Origin: Proales similis
Lineage: Eukaryota; Rotifera; Eurotatoria; Ploima; Proalidae
Assembly: GCA_019059635.1 (NCBI GenBank)
Contig: JAGVRJ010000002.1
Coordinates: forward strand, 3,162,001-3,226,000
Direction: 5' to 3'
Length of the DNA: 64,000 nt
A model generated the notes under the pieces. That model was not told the DNA's origin. It saw only the letters and a program-made list of their open reading frames with translations, and did no database searches. Below are positions 23,125 to 57,670 of this stretch, piece after piece. The position numbers were made by a program, and so were the translations under genes. The first letter of the stretch is position 1. Each line of letters begins with the position of its first letter.

Positions 23125-23800
23125 GTTCGACACCGACTCGGCAGATCAATGAAATTTCTTTTTATTTTGACATTGGGAGTGGCTTTATATAATCGCGCAA
23201 CTTTGAGCATAATTATCCAATGCTGCTGCATGAGATGCTGCTGAACTTAGTCTTTTCGCTTGAACATCTTCGTCTGGCATTGCAGTCCGTTCGAGCGAGG
23301 CATTCAAGCGAATGCGAATTGGAATAGCCTTTCTGCGTGGACCAGGTTTCGTAGGGCCAGGGCGGGACCAAAAGTAATTTGACTCTATTCTCCTAATTCA
23401 ACAACAGTGCAACCAACTTGACGCAGAAAAAAACTCAGACCATGATAAAATCGGTCGGCTGCAGTTAAACGCAAAATTTAAAATCAGTCGCTATAGTGTG
23501 TACGCGAGCGAGCTGCATGCGCCAAGTTGAAGGCAATCTATTATTTCTCATAATTATATTCCTATTCGTTTACGAGCTAACTGTGACCAATCTGACGATG
23601 CGTCGATTGTATCCTTGTGCTGCCGGCTAATAGGAGCCTTGAGCGAGCGAGTGAGCGCATCAAGCGTCGATAGAGTGGCAGTGTCGACGCCTGATCCGCA
23701 ATAGAGAGCGCAGAGTGAATGTTGATTTCTCCCAAGGGCCGGCTAAAACAACTCGATTGAATTTAGAGTTTTGCTGAGGAAGTAAAATTTGGTTAGAAGG
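23125..23800. promoter_or_regulatory. divergent promoter region of ACADSB and RpL17
   Basis: No ORF of note. It must hold both promoters and 5' UTRs. A TTTATATAA stretch near 23183 is the only TATA-like element I see, and its use is unknown. A 5' UTR intron for RpL17 is possible but not demonstrable. Confidence 0.35.
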
Positions 23801-24429
23801 ATGACTCGATACTCGAGAGAGCCCGAGAACCCGGCCAAGTCGGTCAAAGCCCGCGGATCATACTTGCGAGTGCACTTCAAGAACACTCGTGAGGTCGCAC
23901 ATGCAATCAAGCGCATGCCGCTGAAGCGTGCCATCAGATTCCTCAAGAATGTGATGGAGAAGAAGGAGATCGTTCCGTTCAAGCGATTCAACGGCGGTGT
24001 TGGTCGCAAGGCCCAATGCAAACAGTGGGGCGCTTGCCAGGGTAGATGGCCGCAGAAATCTGCCGACTTCCTCTTGCAGCTTCTCAGAAACGCCGAGAGC
24101 AACGCCGAAAACAAGGTAAACCATTTCCGCGCCTCCGTCCTTAGTATTGCACATTCAGAAATCGATTTCGTTGAAAACAGGGTTTGGAGGCTGATCACTT
24201 GGTGGTCGACCATATTCAGGTGAACGCCGCCCCCAAGACCAGACGACGCACCTACAGAGCTCACGGCAGAATCAACCCGTACAAATCAAGCCCGTGCCAC
24301 ATCGAGGTCTTTTTGACCGAGAAAGAGAGCGTGGTTCCGGCACCTGCTGACGTTGACGAGGCCAAGGGCAAGAAGAAGGAGTCCAAGAAGAAGCTCAGAC
24401 GTCAAAAGCTGATGCAACGAGGCGAATAA
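23801..24429 (+). CDS. RPL17: 60S ribosomal protein L17 (uL22)
   Basis: Two exons, 23801-24115 and 24181-24429, with a 65-bp intron, giving 187 residues (family about 184). The start [20 protein letters not shown] and the blocks [50 protein letters not shown] and a basic C-terminus are diagnostic of RPL17/uL22. The protein lines the exit tunnel of the large subunit. The ATG at 23801 was preferred over in-frame upstream codons because it matches the universal N-terminus. Confidence 0.97.
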
Positions 24430-24462
24430 ATTTGCTAAATTAAGGAATCCGAATTTGATAAA

Positions 24463-24468
24463 AATAAA
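24463..24468 (+). other. polyadenylation signal of RpL17
   Basis: AATAAA 34 bp after the stop; another AATAAA overlaps the stop codon itself (24425-24430). Confidence 0.55.
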
Positions 24469-25163
24469 CAACAAAAAAAGAAACGCTCTAAAAGTGTTCA
24501 ATTAAATGAGAAAAAAAAGTGGATTTGAGCTGCTAGATGACTGGTCGGCTGGCATCACGCTTCGGCCAAGAAACTAAGAGAGCAAGAAGAAAGAATAGCA
24601 AGAGATCGGAAGGGACGTGCGAAGTGGCGAGATCTCGCTCGGGATAGTAAGGATGGCCAAAGGCAGCACGAAAATTCCTAGGTCTTAGATTCTAATTCTG
24701 CTCAAACTTATGTGACTATTTGGCCAAGATTAGGAGTGTTTGTATGATCTAATCCAATGTGATTTTCACATTTGATTGCTAAAAAGCTCAAGATTATAAG
24801 CAGAGCGGCTCAGGATAAACATGATCTTATGAGGAGGAGAATATGCCGCTTGTCCAAATAATTAATCTTGTTCAACATGACTCTACTCGATTAGGACCAA
24901 TTAGGCCGATCGCGCTCTTTTCAAGCCCGTCCCTGATTCTCTTTGCCCATTGCCTGCCGCGCAAACTTGGCACAACGCGCGCTATACTCCATCTGGGCTT
25001 TTTGCTCCTTTTCTGTCGGCCGCTAGTCTACCGCGGCGGCTATCGATATTTTCTCTCTCTCTCTCTTTTTCCTCCTCGGCTAAAAGATCATGATTAATGA
25101 ATTAAACGTTTTCAAACAGCGTCCGCTCTAAACCGTCGAGTCTAAAGGGCCGTTCTCGCTCAC
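24469..25163. other. intergenic region upstream of the chitinase gene
   Basis: No supported ORF or RNA. Only short spurious frames and a CT run near 25053-25068. Confidence 0.4.
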
Positions 25164-25170
25164 TATAAAA
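25164..25170 (+). promoter_or_regulatory. TATA box of the chitinase gene
   Basis: TATAAAA lies 33-39 bp upstream of the ATG at 25203. Its last A is also the first base of an in-frame ATG (25170). A TATA-directed start near 25190-25200 would leave that first ATG outside the mRNA, which favours the ATG at 25203. Confidence 0.5.
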
Positions 25171-25202
25171 TGATCTCTTATTCAATCTTAGGCCGACCAC
25201 TA

Positions 25203-27585
25203 ATGCTACTCTGGCTTCTACTTTGGCTCGCCTCGGTGGCGCTGACCACGCAAGGTGATATTTTGCCTCCATCGATCTTCATGAGCCTTTTACTCAATTT
25301 GCTTGAAGAAATGTTCGGAGGTGCTCGAGCCGGCTACATTTCCTACCGAACCAACAAATACATGAACTCTTACAAGCTCGTCTGCTACATGACCAACTGG
25401 GCTCAATATCGGCCCGAGTCGAGCAAATTCACGCCCTCCGACTTGGACGCCTTTTTGTGCACACATTTGATCTACGCGTTCGCAGCAGTCAACACGACCA
25501 CCCACGAGCTGAAAGCGTTCGAGTGGAACGACGAGAGCACCGACGAGATGGTCGGTCGCTACGAAGAGTTCAATCGGCTCAAATCGCTTAATCCCAGACT
25601 GAAGACAATGCTGGCGGTCGGAGGTTCGGGCTCTTTGCTGTTCAATATTTTCTCACGACTCGTTCAGGCATCTTGCTCTTCAAGGATGGAACATGGGCTC
25701 TGGCACATTTTCTGAAATGAGCCAAAATGCCACCAGTCGACAGGTGTTCATTCGAAGCAGCATCAGACTATTGCGCAAGTACAAGTTCGACGGCCTTGGT
25801 AAGCAATCGGGATTCAGGAGCTCTTCCTTTCGCCTCATTTCGAACTGTTTTTAGATTTAGACTGGTAAGAAGCCAAGCGGCTTTATGGATGCGTTGAGAG
25901 TTAAGAAAAATTGAAATACGCGTGATTAAGGGAGTTTCCGGCAAAACGTGAAGGCAGCAGTCCGAACGATAATCAGCACTTTTCGTCGTTGGTCAAAGTG
26001 AGTCGCCAATTTTGAGCTGATGAGTGTGACGGTTCTAAAGAAGACATCAAGGAGCTGAGAGAAGCATTCTACAATGAAGCATTGGCCTCAATGAGAGAAC
26101 AGTTGCTGCTGTCGGCGGCCGTGGCTGCAGAGAAGCACACAATTCTGAAAGGATATCAAATATCCGAAATTGTGAGCCATTTGGATTTTATAAACGTGAT
26201 GAGCTACGACTATCACGGCTCATGGGACAACAAGCTGGGCCACAACAGTCCGCTGTACAGCGGCAAGAACGAGCAAGAGGACGACAGGCGACTGAACGTC
26301 GACTGGACAATCCGCCTCTACCACACGCTGGGTGTACCGGCGCGTAAATTGGTGCTGGGCATTCCGTTCTACGGGCGTTCGTTCACTCTGAAGCAAGAAA
26401 TAGACAGACGAATCGGCTCGGCGAGCATTGCGCCCGGCGTGCCAGGCGAAGCAACCCGAGAGAGCGGCTTTCTCGCCTACGGCTTTGAAATTTGCAAATT
26501 TGTGAAAGAAGAGAACTGGACGCGCAACTGGCTGTGGGAGCATCAAGCACCCTACGCCTACAAGGAAGATCAATGGGTCAGCTACGACGATGAGGAAAGC
26601 GTTAAAATAAAAGTAAGCTGTTTGAGTCCGCTATACGCCCGATTCGCGTTCAATCAAATCGAGTTCAATCGTGAAGGTCAATTACGTAAACAGGTATTGC
26701 CTGGGCGGCGCAATGATTTGGTCAATCGATTTGGACGATTTCAAAGCCGAGTGCCACGACAAGCCCTATCAGCTCACTCGTACCATTCGCGACTACCTAA
26801 ACAGAATGAATCGCAAGAACTGCATTCCGATTGAGAAGATCTACGCCGACTCAGGTACTTTTGCACTAAGCAACTCGCACACACTCGTCGACTGAGAGTT
26901 GTTTAATAGACGTTGACGCCTATTTGGCCGATGTTGACAAATGGGTGCCCTCTTCGACCGAGCTAGTCGACGAGCTAAACGCATTCACAATACCCAGGAC
27001 AGAGTCAAGCCGCCAAAGTGAGATATCAACAACGCAGAGCAGTACTCTTGAGATCACCACTACGAAGCAAATGGAGGCGCAAGTCAAATTTCAGACCGAA
27101 CGCCTCAACGAACTTGTTATTATGGCCTATTCGAATCCTGCTTACAGGAGCGATCAAGTAATTGGCGGTCTTCTCAGCCACTTTTTCTCAAACGGCACCG
27201 CAGTCAAAGAGGCCGTGGCAAAGTCCAACAAGCAACAAGAGCAGACGATTTTCAGTCTGCCCAAGGGTCCTCTCATTCACGAAATACAATCGGAGCCGAA
27301 CGAGTCGGGCTGTGTTGGCTTGAAGGATGGCGACCTCATACGCGATCCGCACGACTGCCGCGCCTTTTTCACTTGCCTGATGGGCAAGACCACAAAACGA
27401 CACGAGTGCGCCAAAGGCCTCTTGTTCGACTCGGCACTGAACGTCTGCAACTGGGAAGAGAATGTAAGTAAAGTTCCGTTTGGTCCAGAACACTTGGATA
27501 AACTCAAAATTGAAACAATCAAAAGGTAAAATGTTAACTGGACGCTTTTGTTTGCAATTGTAAGCCGTTCAATATTTTTTGTTGA
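25203..27585 (+). CDS. secreted GH18 chitinase with C-terminal CBM14 chitin-binding domain
   Basis: Exons: 25203-25623, 25685-25798, 25855-25864, 25931-25997, 26052-26612, 26677-26854, 26910-27463 and 27565-27585; 641 residues. A signal peptide (MLLWLLLWLASVAL) precedes the GH18 barrel: KLVCYMTNWAQYRP, LIYAFA, FDGLDLDWEFP (the DxxDxDxE catalytic motif, Glu as acid), INVMSYDYHGSWD, GIPFYGRSF and GGAMIWSIDLDDF. A Ser/Thr-rich linker of about 120 residues leads to a peritrophin-A domain beginning ESGCVGLKDGDLIRDP. The enzyme would cleave chitin outside the cell, in cuticle or gut matrix. The third exon is only 10 nt, and the last exon adds PFNIFC, supplying the sixth CBM14 cysteine at the very C-terminus. 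An upstream ATG at 25170 would add 11 residues but is probably not transcribed. Confidence 0.92.
25855..25864 (+). other. 10-nt microexon carrying catalytic aspartates of the chitinase
   Basis: Flanked by TTTTTAG and GTAAGA. Joined to G at 25798 and G at 25931 it gives codons for D-L-D-W, restoring FDGLDLDWEF. Skipping it would shift the frame (10 nt) and delete the active-site aspartates. Confidence 0.85.
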
Positions 27586-27597
27586 ATTAAAGTGAAA

Positions 27598-27603
27598 AAT
27601 AAA
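27598..27603 (+). other. polyadenylation signal of the chitinase gene
   Basis: AATAAA 13 bp after the stop codon of the terminal 21-bp exon. Confidence 0.5.
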
Positions 27604-27810
27604 GCAACAAACTGAACTGAGTATGAAGTTGGCTAGAAAATCCGAAACAGATGTGAAGTTAGGTGTGACGTGTGGCAAATGTGAGCTTCAATTTGAACGA
27701 GTCACACTTTCGTTAAGAGCAATTTGATCGCTCAGACGCATTTAGAGCTTTTTAAAATTGAAAAGAGGCATAGAAGCGTTAAGTAGAGTTCGAACAGAGT
27801 TTTGACAAAA

Positions 27811-28931
27811 ATGACTTCAATCGGAACTGGCGTAAGCGAATAAGAACTCAAATCTCTCAATGGCAGCTTAAAGTAAACGACTATTTGTTCTACAAGTACG
27901 ACTTGTCCGCCGCGCAATTCTCACCCGACGGTCGAATTTTCCAAGTCGAGTATGCCAACAAAGCAGTGGAGGCCAGCGGGTAAGAGTCGACTTACACTGA
28001 GCGATCCGAGTCCAAGGTAAATTGCGTTTCGTTCCAGAACTGCGCTCGGCATCACATGCAAAAACGGAGTGGTCCTGGCGGTTGAGAAGATCATCACGTC
28101 AAAGTTGTACGAACCCGGTGTTAACAAGCGAATGTTTATGATCGACGAGCACGTCGGAATGGTGGTTGCCGGCTTGCTTGCCGACGCTCGACAGCTGGTC
28201 AAAATGGCCCGAGACGAGGCGGTCAACTACAGAAACAACTACGGCTCAAACATTCCCCTCAAATACTTGACCGACCGAGTCTCGCTCTACATGCACGCGC
28301 ATACTTTGTACGGCGCGATCCGACCGTTCGGAGTGGCGGTCTTGTTGGCATCGTTTGAAGACGACCAGCCAAAGCTGTTCTCAATCGAGCCGTCCGGAGT
28401 CTCATATGTAGGCCCTTGATCTCAGTGCACCTGTTGAAGCTCAAGTAAACACTCGGCTTGCTTGAGTAGGCGTACAAAGGAATCGCGGTTGGCAAGGCGG
28501 CCCAAAACGCCAAGACAGAAATCGAAAAGTTGAAGGTGAATTCAGACCAATCTAAACTAATCAATTGAGCCAAACTGAGAGGCATTTTTCCCCCCACAGA
28601 CGACCGACATGACATGCGATGCGTTGCTTAAGGAAGCTGCCAAAGTGTAAGTAGAGCCGCACAGTTCGAAATCGACGACTCTTGAGCTCAAGCCGAATGA
28701 CTAGGATTTACATGGTGCACGATGAAATCAAGGACAAGAATTTTGAACTCGAGCTCGGATGGATTGGCAAGAGTAATTGCCGACCTAGCGCCAAGTTTTC
28801 GCAATTGGCCAAAACCTTGTTTACTTTTTTAAGGTACAGACGGCAAATTCCAGCTTGTGAGCGGCTCCCTGTTCAACGAGGCTGAGAAGTACGCGAAAGA
28901 AGCGCTGGAGAGCGACGACGAGGAGATGTGA
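27811..28931 (+). CDS. PSMA3: 20S proteasome subunit alpha type-3 (alpha7)
   Basis: Seven exons: 27811-27831, 27897-27979, 28038-28407, 28470-28535, 28600-28646, 28705-28772 and 28834-28931; 250 residues (family about 255). The start [20 protein letters not shown] and the block [11 protein letters not shown] are the alpha-subunit signature. [26 protein letters not shown] and [14 protein letters not shown] identify alpha type-3, and the C-terminus is acidic (ESDDEEM), as in that subunit. It is a structural subunit of the outer ring of the 20S core, with no catalytic activity expected. The first exon carries only 21 coding bases. About 225 bp separate it from the chitinase stop. Confidence 0.97.
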
Positions 28932-29140
28932 ATCTAAATTATTGCTCCGTGCTCGGCTACTTTATTTAAAATCGACTCTTATTTTCACGCCATTTGCACT
29001 CACACTCACACACACACACACACGCACTTGAACAGACGAAACGATTGACTATTGAACTCTTGTCAGCTTAATTTGGCAGCACAAGCGAGCAACTGCGGCT
29101 CATTCATTTTCTTAAAACAACACAGAATTAGCCAAATCTG

Positions 29141-29146
29141 AATAAA
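29141..29146 (+). other. polyadenylation signal of PSMA3
   Basis: AATAAA 210 bp after the PSMA3 stop, preceded by a CA microsatellite (29006-29024). It ends about 80 bp from the opposing signal of the giant gene. Confidence 0.5.
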
Positions 29147-29228
29147 ACACTTGATCACCTGTCGCTGGCCTGCTTCTGATCGATCTAGAACGCCGAATAA
29201 TTGACCATTTAGAATATGATTTGCGGTT

Positions 29229-29234
29229 TTTATT
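29229..29234 (-). other. polyadenylation signal of the giant DSL-EGF gene
   Basis: AATAAA on the minus strand, about 320 bp beyond the stop codon at 29554-29552. Nothing else recognisable lies between 28932 and 29551. Confidence 0.45.
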
Positions 29235-29551
29235 CAACACTGTTTTGATAAATTATTTTGATTAACTCAAATATTGGCCCCTTGGGCGGCCTGAGAGAGA
29301 GAGCCTTGCAGGCAATCAGATTGCGGACAAGCAGAATTTGAAAAGTCAAGAGGAGCATAGAAAAAACGGCTTCAGAAGCGCTTTGTAAAACGATTTTGAA
29401 AGACACACACACAAATAGGAATGAAGAAGAAGCGTGTCAAACACGATTGGGTAGTGCAAATCAATTGAATTGATCAATAAACAGTTAATAAATAGATTTG
29501 TGTCCGCAGATTTAGAGTTGATGGACAACGAAGCGGATCTAGTGCGCCTGC

Positions 29552-52615
<23,064 letters not shown>

Positions 52616-55600
52616 ACGTCTTAGCGCTCTCTCACTCTCTGCAAACGAAACGCGCAGGATTGAATGGGAAATCTTGATAAGTTGCTGCCAAGGCGAGTCA
52701 AAGTTGCAAAATTGAACAGAAAACTTGACGGGCGATGATAGAGATGCGGACAGAGGCATGAGGCCGGGCGGCAGAGCAAGCAAAGAAGAAAAGAAGCGAA
52801 ACAATGGTCGGACGATGAAGAACAAAACGAGGCGAAATCTATTCAGAAATTGACTGACACTTGATTCGATGGAATATTGAATAGCGAAATAGTTAAGTTA
52901 AACGATCAATCCAGGCCAAGAGGGCTTGTTTGCCTGCATTTGGCTGATTGCACATCGCACACGGGCTAGCGAGGTGAGTTGCCGCACTCTCGTTTAGGTC
53001 GAGTAGCCAAAGCAAGAAATTAATTTCGACACGAGCCATTGTCCGGCTCGTTTAAGTGAATTGAAATCAAATGCATTGTGGCCGAGCGCAGAGAGAGAAA
53101 ACCGGTTAAGTGATCGAACTCTCGGCCGACGAATACTTATTTTCTTATTGTTGCCGCATTAAAGAGTCGATTAGAATAGAAAGAATAACATTGGCTCACT
53201 CTTGTCCAGAAGAGCCGTAAAGCGAGTGTTCTTGTGTCCGAGTGAATTTTAATTTTTAATGAACTCGACAAGATGCTGAAACAGAGAGAAAGAGAAAAAA
53301 GAAATTTGTCGATGAGTCGAACGGTGGCCACTTGAGCTCGCAGCTGGAGCAGAAAATGACGTTGTCCAAAACGTCTCGCAAATTTTAGGCCATAGACGCT
53401 CACGCAAATAGAGAACAATAGAAAATCGAATAATTGTTTCAGTCTAGCCTTCTCGCAGAATTGAAGCAACCTGTTCGAACAGGAGGCAACGAATACACAG
53501 AAGGAGAGAGAGAGAGAGGGACAGGCATAGAGAAGGGAACATTCGGATCAAGCGCTGAGCAGCGTTTCAATCAAAGTTTGACGTCACTAGCATTCTTGGC
53601 GGTTGTCAAACGAATTGAAAGCTCGGCCAGGTGAAATGCGAAAAAAGAAAGAGAATAAGAAAGGCGAGAGAAATGAGAAAAGCAAATAATCGAATCAAAT
53701 CATCGTTTGTGCAGGCTTGGACACGCGACAATCGGCTTGTTTGTGTGTGTTCGGGCTTGCGTGAGAGCGTACGGTGGACTTTGGTTGACACCGGTGGTTA
53801 CATAAGACTGCAACAACGACGACGACGGCGACGAAGAAGAAGAAGAAGGAGAGGCCATTGGGCGGCAATGCATCAAGCAACGAATCGCAAAATTAAACGA
53901 GAAAAAAAAAACGAACGAGGAGTAAACAAGAAGAAGGGGAAAAAGTGGAAGGGAAAGCGAATCGCTCAGGCCGAGTTTTTTTTTATGTTGTTGGGCCGAA
54001 AGCGAAATGAGTCAATAAAGCCGTAGTAAATAATATTGCCATCTAATTTCAATTCAGGCGAGAAATGGACTCGAACGGCTCTGGCGGCCCTCACTCGCTC
54101 GTTGTGTTACTCGAATCTGATGCTGAGGCCCACGCAAGCATGCAAGGTGCCACAAGCACACATGAAAGAGAAGACGAACGAGAAGCAAGTTTAATGAGAC
54201 CGAGCCAATCGAGCGGACCGTGGCCAAATGAGGCCAGCAGATCGATCGATCGGCCGCCGCCGCCCAGGTCTACCAGGTTGCATAATGAAAAGATTACTCA
54301 GAGCGGAAAAGCGTTTGATCGAATCGGCGCCAATCAAACAAAAATAATTCTGCTAGCTCCCTAGCTCCGTTTCCGTCTTTGCTTTCACTCATTAAAAACA
54401 AAATCGAAATTTCAAATCGCATGCGTCGAGCCGATCGGACCGGACCAATTGAGTCCGGCTTGAAATAAGCTCGCCCCACTTGGCGCTTCACGTGCTCCCT
54501 TTCTCTCGACCGGCGCGACCGGCTCTCGCCAGCAAGAAGGAAGAATTAATTAAGAGCGTTCGACTCTACTCCAATTTGACGGACCCGAGCACATTAATTA
54601 AGAATTAAAGAGAGAGAGAGAAAAAAACAAACTATTCCATTAGGTATGGTCTTTAATCACGCTGCTGCTGCTGCTTGCTTGAATACGCGCTTTGACTGGC
54701 TTGACTGGGCGGGCAAGTCGAAATCGATCGGCCGACTACGGAACGAATCGAGCGAAAGATCAGCACAACTGACCACTGCTCGGTTTTATAGACTACTCGC
54801 CACGTTTCGTAACGAACGCTCGTTGCTGCCCAGTCGATAGTTGTTATTATTTCTTTCGGCGATTTTTTTTTTTTTGTTGTTGTCGGTTAAGTTCGATTGT
54901 GGAGCGAACTTGACAACGTAAATTGAGGCTGCGAATCGGCCAAAATTGCTCGGACTCTCTTCACTTTAGTAAATTGGTCATCGAGCTCTCGAAACTAAAA
55001 GAATGCGCCTCTATACTCTAATTATAAACAATTCTCTCGCGCGTCTGACCAAAATTATTACCCAACTACAATGTGCCGTGTTCGAACTCCTTTGTCCATG
55101 TTTTTTATTTTTTTTTCTCTCGCTCGCTCGCTGGCTATTCTCATTTATTCGCTTTAATTCAGTGTCCGAGCAGAAACCAATCAATAGAAGACTCGAATAC
55201 ACACACACACTCGCTCACATATGCTCACTGAGAGTGGCGTAGAGAAAAGCTCTCAGAAGAGCGAGCGAGCGCTTTTCTCGAGATTCGGCTCGCGAGTTAA
55301 ATAATGAAAAAGAAAAAAACAAACGCCGAAATAGGCGGCTTGAACGCAGCACCCAAGCAAAGCCTGTAAATGGTCGACTGCGCGGCCAAGCGCTTGTCTG
55401 CTTAGCTGACCGACCGAACGAACGAGGCGAGTTATTATTGTTAGTGCCTCTCGAGCCTCAGCGTTGTCGCTCAAAAAAGGGTCAGCAAGAATAACAACGC
55501 CCAATTATCTTTGTTCGATTTGCCGATCATTGCCTCAAGTTTGAGCGACGAATATGTTCGGCCGTGGCCCCCCTTGACTATTCCGGTAAATAAATTTCAT

Positions 55601-55899
55601 CATTCGGCCTGAAAAAGTCTGTCGGAAATTAGGCGATTATTTTCTATTTCATTTTTATGCGCATTTTGGCTGATTTCAGGTTAAAAAAACAACAAGCTGT
55701 CTTGTATCTTCAAACTTGTAGTTGTTCGCTTCATTCCCACTCGGCGCCAAATGAACTTGACCGATAGATTTGACGCGTTCGGCCGTCGCTAGTGAGCTTT
55801 TGGTTCAAAAAGATTTTGTTTTGCTTCCATCCAAATGGGGCTTGATCGATGCGCAGAACAGAGAGAGAGAGAGGGCGAAGCAAACTTCAAACAATGAAT
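52616..55899. other. 3.3-kb intergenic region
   Basis: This lies between the 5' end of the giant gene and the 3' end of GLMP. It includes a GAC/GAA-type trinucleotide tract (about 53815-53850), GA runs and A-rich stretches. Frames at 53631-54026 and 54065-54364 translate repeats or featureless sequence and are not called. The promoter of the giant gene should lie near 52620-53000; I see no clear TATA box. Confidence 0.45.
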
Positions 55900-55905
55900 T
55901 TTATT
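55900..55905 (-). other. polyadenylation signal of GLMP
   Basis: AATAAA on the minus strand, about 100 bp beyond the GLMP stop. Confidence 0.5.
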
Positions 55906-56005
55906 CGAACTTCAAAACTCGCTTAAGAATAAAATTGCGATCGAGTAAAGGCTTTTTAAAGCATGCATTCGAACAGCCGGCTCTCGTCCTGCTCTTTTTT
56001 CTGGT

Positions 56006-57190
56006 CTAAAGACGTTGGAATTCCGAGTTTCTGGGATTGGAAAGTTTTCTGTAAATCATAAACACGAGGCCAAGGACAACGACCACGGCCGGCAGACCGA
56101 ACCCGACAAATATAATCAAAGTGACCAAGAAGGACATTTTGTCTTTGGGCGGCTCGCCAAATCCGACCGAAAACGACCATTTGGTGAACTTCGTCTGCGG
56201 GTAGAAGTAGCCGTTCTTGGCGTCGCCTTGTAGACCGTATGAGATGTTCAATGCGACCACTTGAGTAATCTGGTCGGAGAAAACGGCACCAATGCCCAGC
56301 GGAATCTCGTCCTCCGTCTGAAGGTCGTAGTGACGGCTAATGGTGCTGTTCTCCAGGCTGCTCGGGTCATTGTAGTAGAACACTGGCTTCCACTGAACGA
56401 AGCTTTTGATTTCGTTGTCGGCGTTTCGGGCCTCCACGTTCCACAGTTTGAACGTGCCCGGCGTGTATTCGTCGTCCAACGTGCGCTGACTGGCGACCTC
56501 AAGCTTTTCTTGTTCGGAGAGCATCTGAATTTCGAGACCGAATTTCGACAAGTTGAAGCTCGACTCAATTGAATCGACAATGAAATCGATTGAGTTGGAG
56601 TCTTGACTTTGCAGCAAGTGTGGCAAGTCGCCGTCTCGGGCGTTTTTAAAGCCGAAACGAACATCGAATTTGAACGAGCCATTCGATCCGTCCTGGATCG
56701 CTTCGAATCGACCGGTCTCGTTGTCAAGCAGAGTGAACTTGTTCCACAATAGCTCGCTCGTGCGAAACACGACCCAGTTGGCCGAGTTGTTTGCAATCTT
56801 GCTCATGTCCGCTGTTCCGTTTTCATCATTGAATTCGTAGATGGACGGGAATGAGAAGCCGATCAGCTCGAGCGGCTTTTGAGTAAAACTTATCGAGCGA
56901 CTCATTTCGCTTCTATTCTTGGAAAGAAGGGCGTCCTCGTCAATTTTGATCTCGGCCTCATTGTTGGTGCGAATTAGCATTATTGAAAAGGCCTCGATGG
57001 TGCTGGCCAGCATGTGAATGGTGTCGTTCTCGCCAACCGCCTTTATGTGGAGCAGGTTGTTGAAGGTGCCGTTTATTTGAAGTCCACACTGACCGCATTG
57101 TGGATTAAGCTCATGTGTAACCTGTCGGTCCGAGCAGGCCAGCTGGACTGACACGGCGACTAGAATGAGGGCTCGCAGGACTGTGTTCAT
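56006..57190 (-). CDS. GLMP: glycosylated lysosomal membrane protein
   Basis: A single exon of 394 residues (human GLMP about 406). A signal peptide (MNTVLRALILVAVSVQLACS) is followed by a large luminal domain with many N-x-S/T sites (NGT, NDT, NRS, NSS-type, NLS, NST, NIS). A transmembrane helix sits near residues 352-378 (FLVTLIIFVGFGLPAVVVVL), with a short tail (YRKLSNPRNSEFQRL). Blocks such as LLHIKAVGENDTIHML, VFRTSELLWNKFTLLD and EYTPGTFKLWNVE follow the GLMP/NCU-G1 family. GLMP is a lysosomal membrane glycoprotein and partner of the transporter MFSD1. That role is family knowledge and is not visible here. Confidence 0.85.
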   Translation of the reverse strand: MNTVLRALILVAVSVQLACSDRQVTHELNPQCGQCGLQINGTFNNLLHIKAVGENDTIHMLASTIEAFSIMLIRTNNEAEIKIDEDALLSKNRSEMSRSISFTQKPLELIGFSFPSIYEFNDENGTADMSKIANNSANWVVFRTSELLWNKFTLLDNETGRFEAIQDGSNGSFKFDVRFGFKNARDGDLPHLLQSQDSNSIDFIVDSIESSFNLSKFGLEIQMLSEQEKLEVASQRTLDDEYTPGTFKLWNVEARNADNEIKSFVQWKPVFYYNDPSSLENSTISRHYDLQTEDEIPLGIGAVFSDQITQVVALNISYGLQGDAKNGYFYPQTKFTKWSFSVGFGEPPKDKMSFLVTLIIFVGFGLPAVVVVLGLVFMIYRKLSNPRNSEFQRL

Positions 57191-57589
57191 CCTCTGTGGA
57201 TTAGAATTTTTATTTTTGCTCTAAAAGCACAACGGTCGTCGAAGCTCAGGTTAACAGTGAATGGCTGCTTCAAAATCACAAGGCTTTTGCTTGAATCAAA
57301 TGATTTCTCAGATAGCAATATAATGAATGCGAGCTAACTGACTCGAGTCACATGACAACTTCTCGAAATTGGGCTGAACAAGTGCAAGTTAGCGCCACTG
57401 CGGCATAATTAAGGAGACCGATCCCGTCGCCACAGCCGCTAATTTCTTCTCAGCTTCTGGTCCGAGTCAAAAAGATCTACGGCCAGAACTGCCGCCTCAC
57501 AGCAACTCATTATTACAAGACTCGGACAAGCTTTATATGCTGATTGTTTAATTATTCATGCGAATGAGGGAGGGCAAAAGGAAAAATGG
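57191..57589. other. intergenic region upstream of GLMP
   Basis: No ORF or RNA recognised other than the neighbouring tRNA. It should contain the GLMP promoter, reading leftwards. Confidence 0.35.
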
Positions 57590-57595
57590 AAAAAA
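57590..57595 (-). terminator. Pol III terminator of the tRNA gene
   Basis: Six T residues on the minus strand, starting four bases after the tRNA discriminator base. Confidence 0.7.
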
Positions 57596-57598
57596 TTC

Positions 57599-57670
57599 AG
57601 GTTCTACCGAGATTTGAACTCGGATCGCTGGATTCAAAGTCCAGAGTGCTAACCATTACACCATAGAACC
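57599..57670 (-). tRNA. tRNA-Gln (anticodon UUG)
   Basis: A 72-nt cloverleaf. The acceptor stem GGTTCTA/TAGAACC pairs perfectly. The A box (TGGTGTAATGGTTAGCACTC region) and B box (GAGTTCAAATCTC) are intact. The anticodon arm CTGGA-CTTTGAA-TCCAG carries TTG at 57637-57635, reading CAA. The discriminator is U. It has no intron and is nearly identical to animal cytosolic tRNA-Gln. Confidence 0.97.

Noticed and set aside
53631-54364. Two consecutive plus-strand ORFs (about 131 and 99 codons) in the intergenic region
   Set aside because: The first translates an Arg/Lys-rich trinucleotide repeat and A-rich sequence. The second has no recognisable domain or splice partners.
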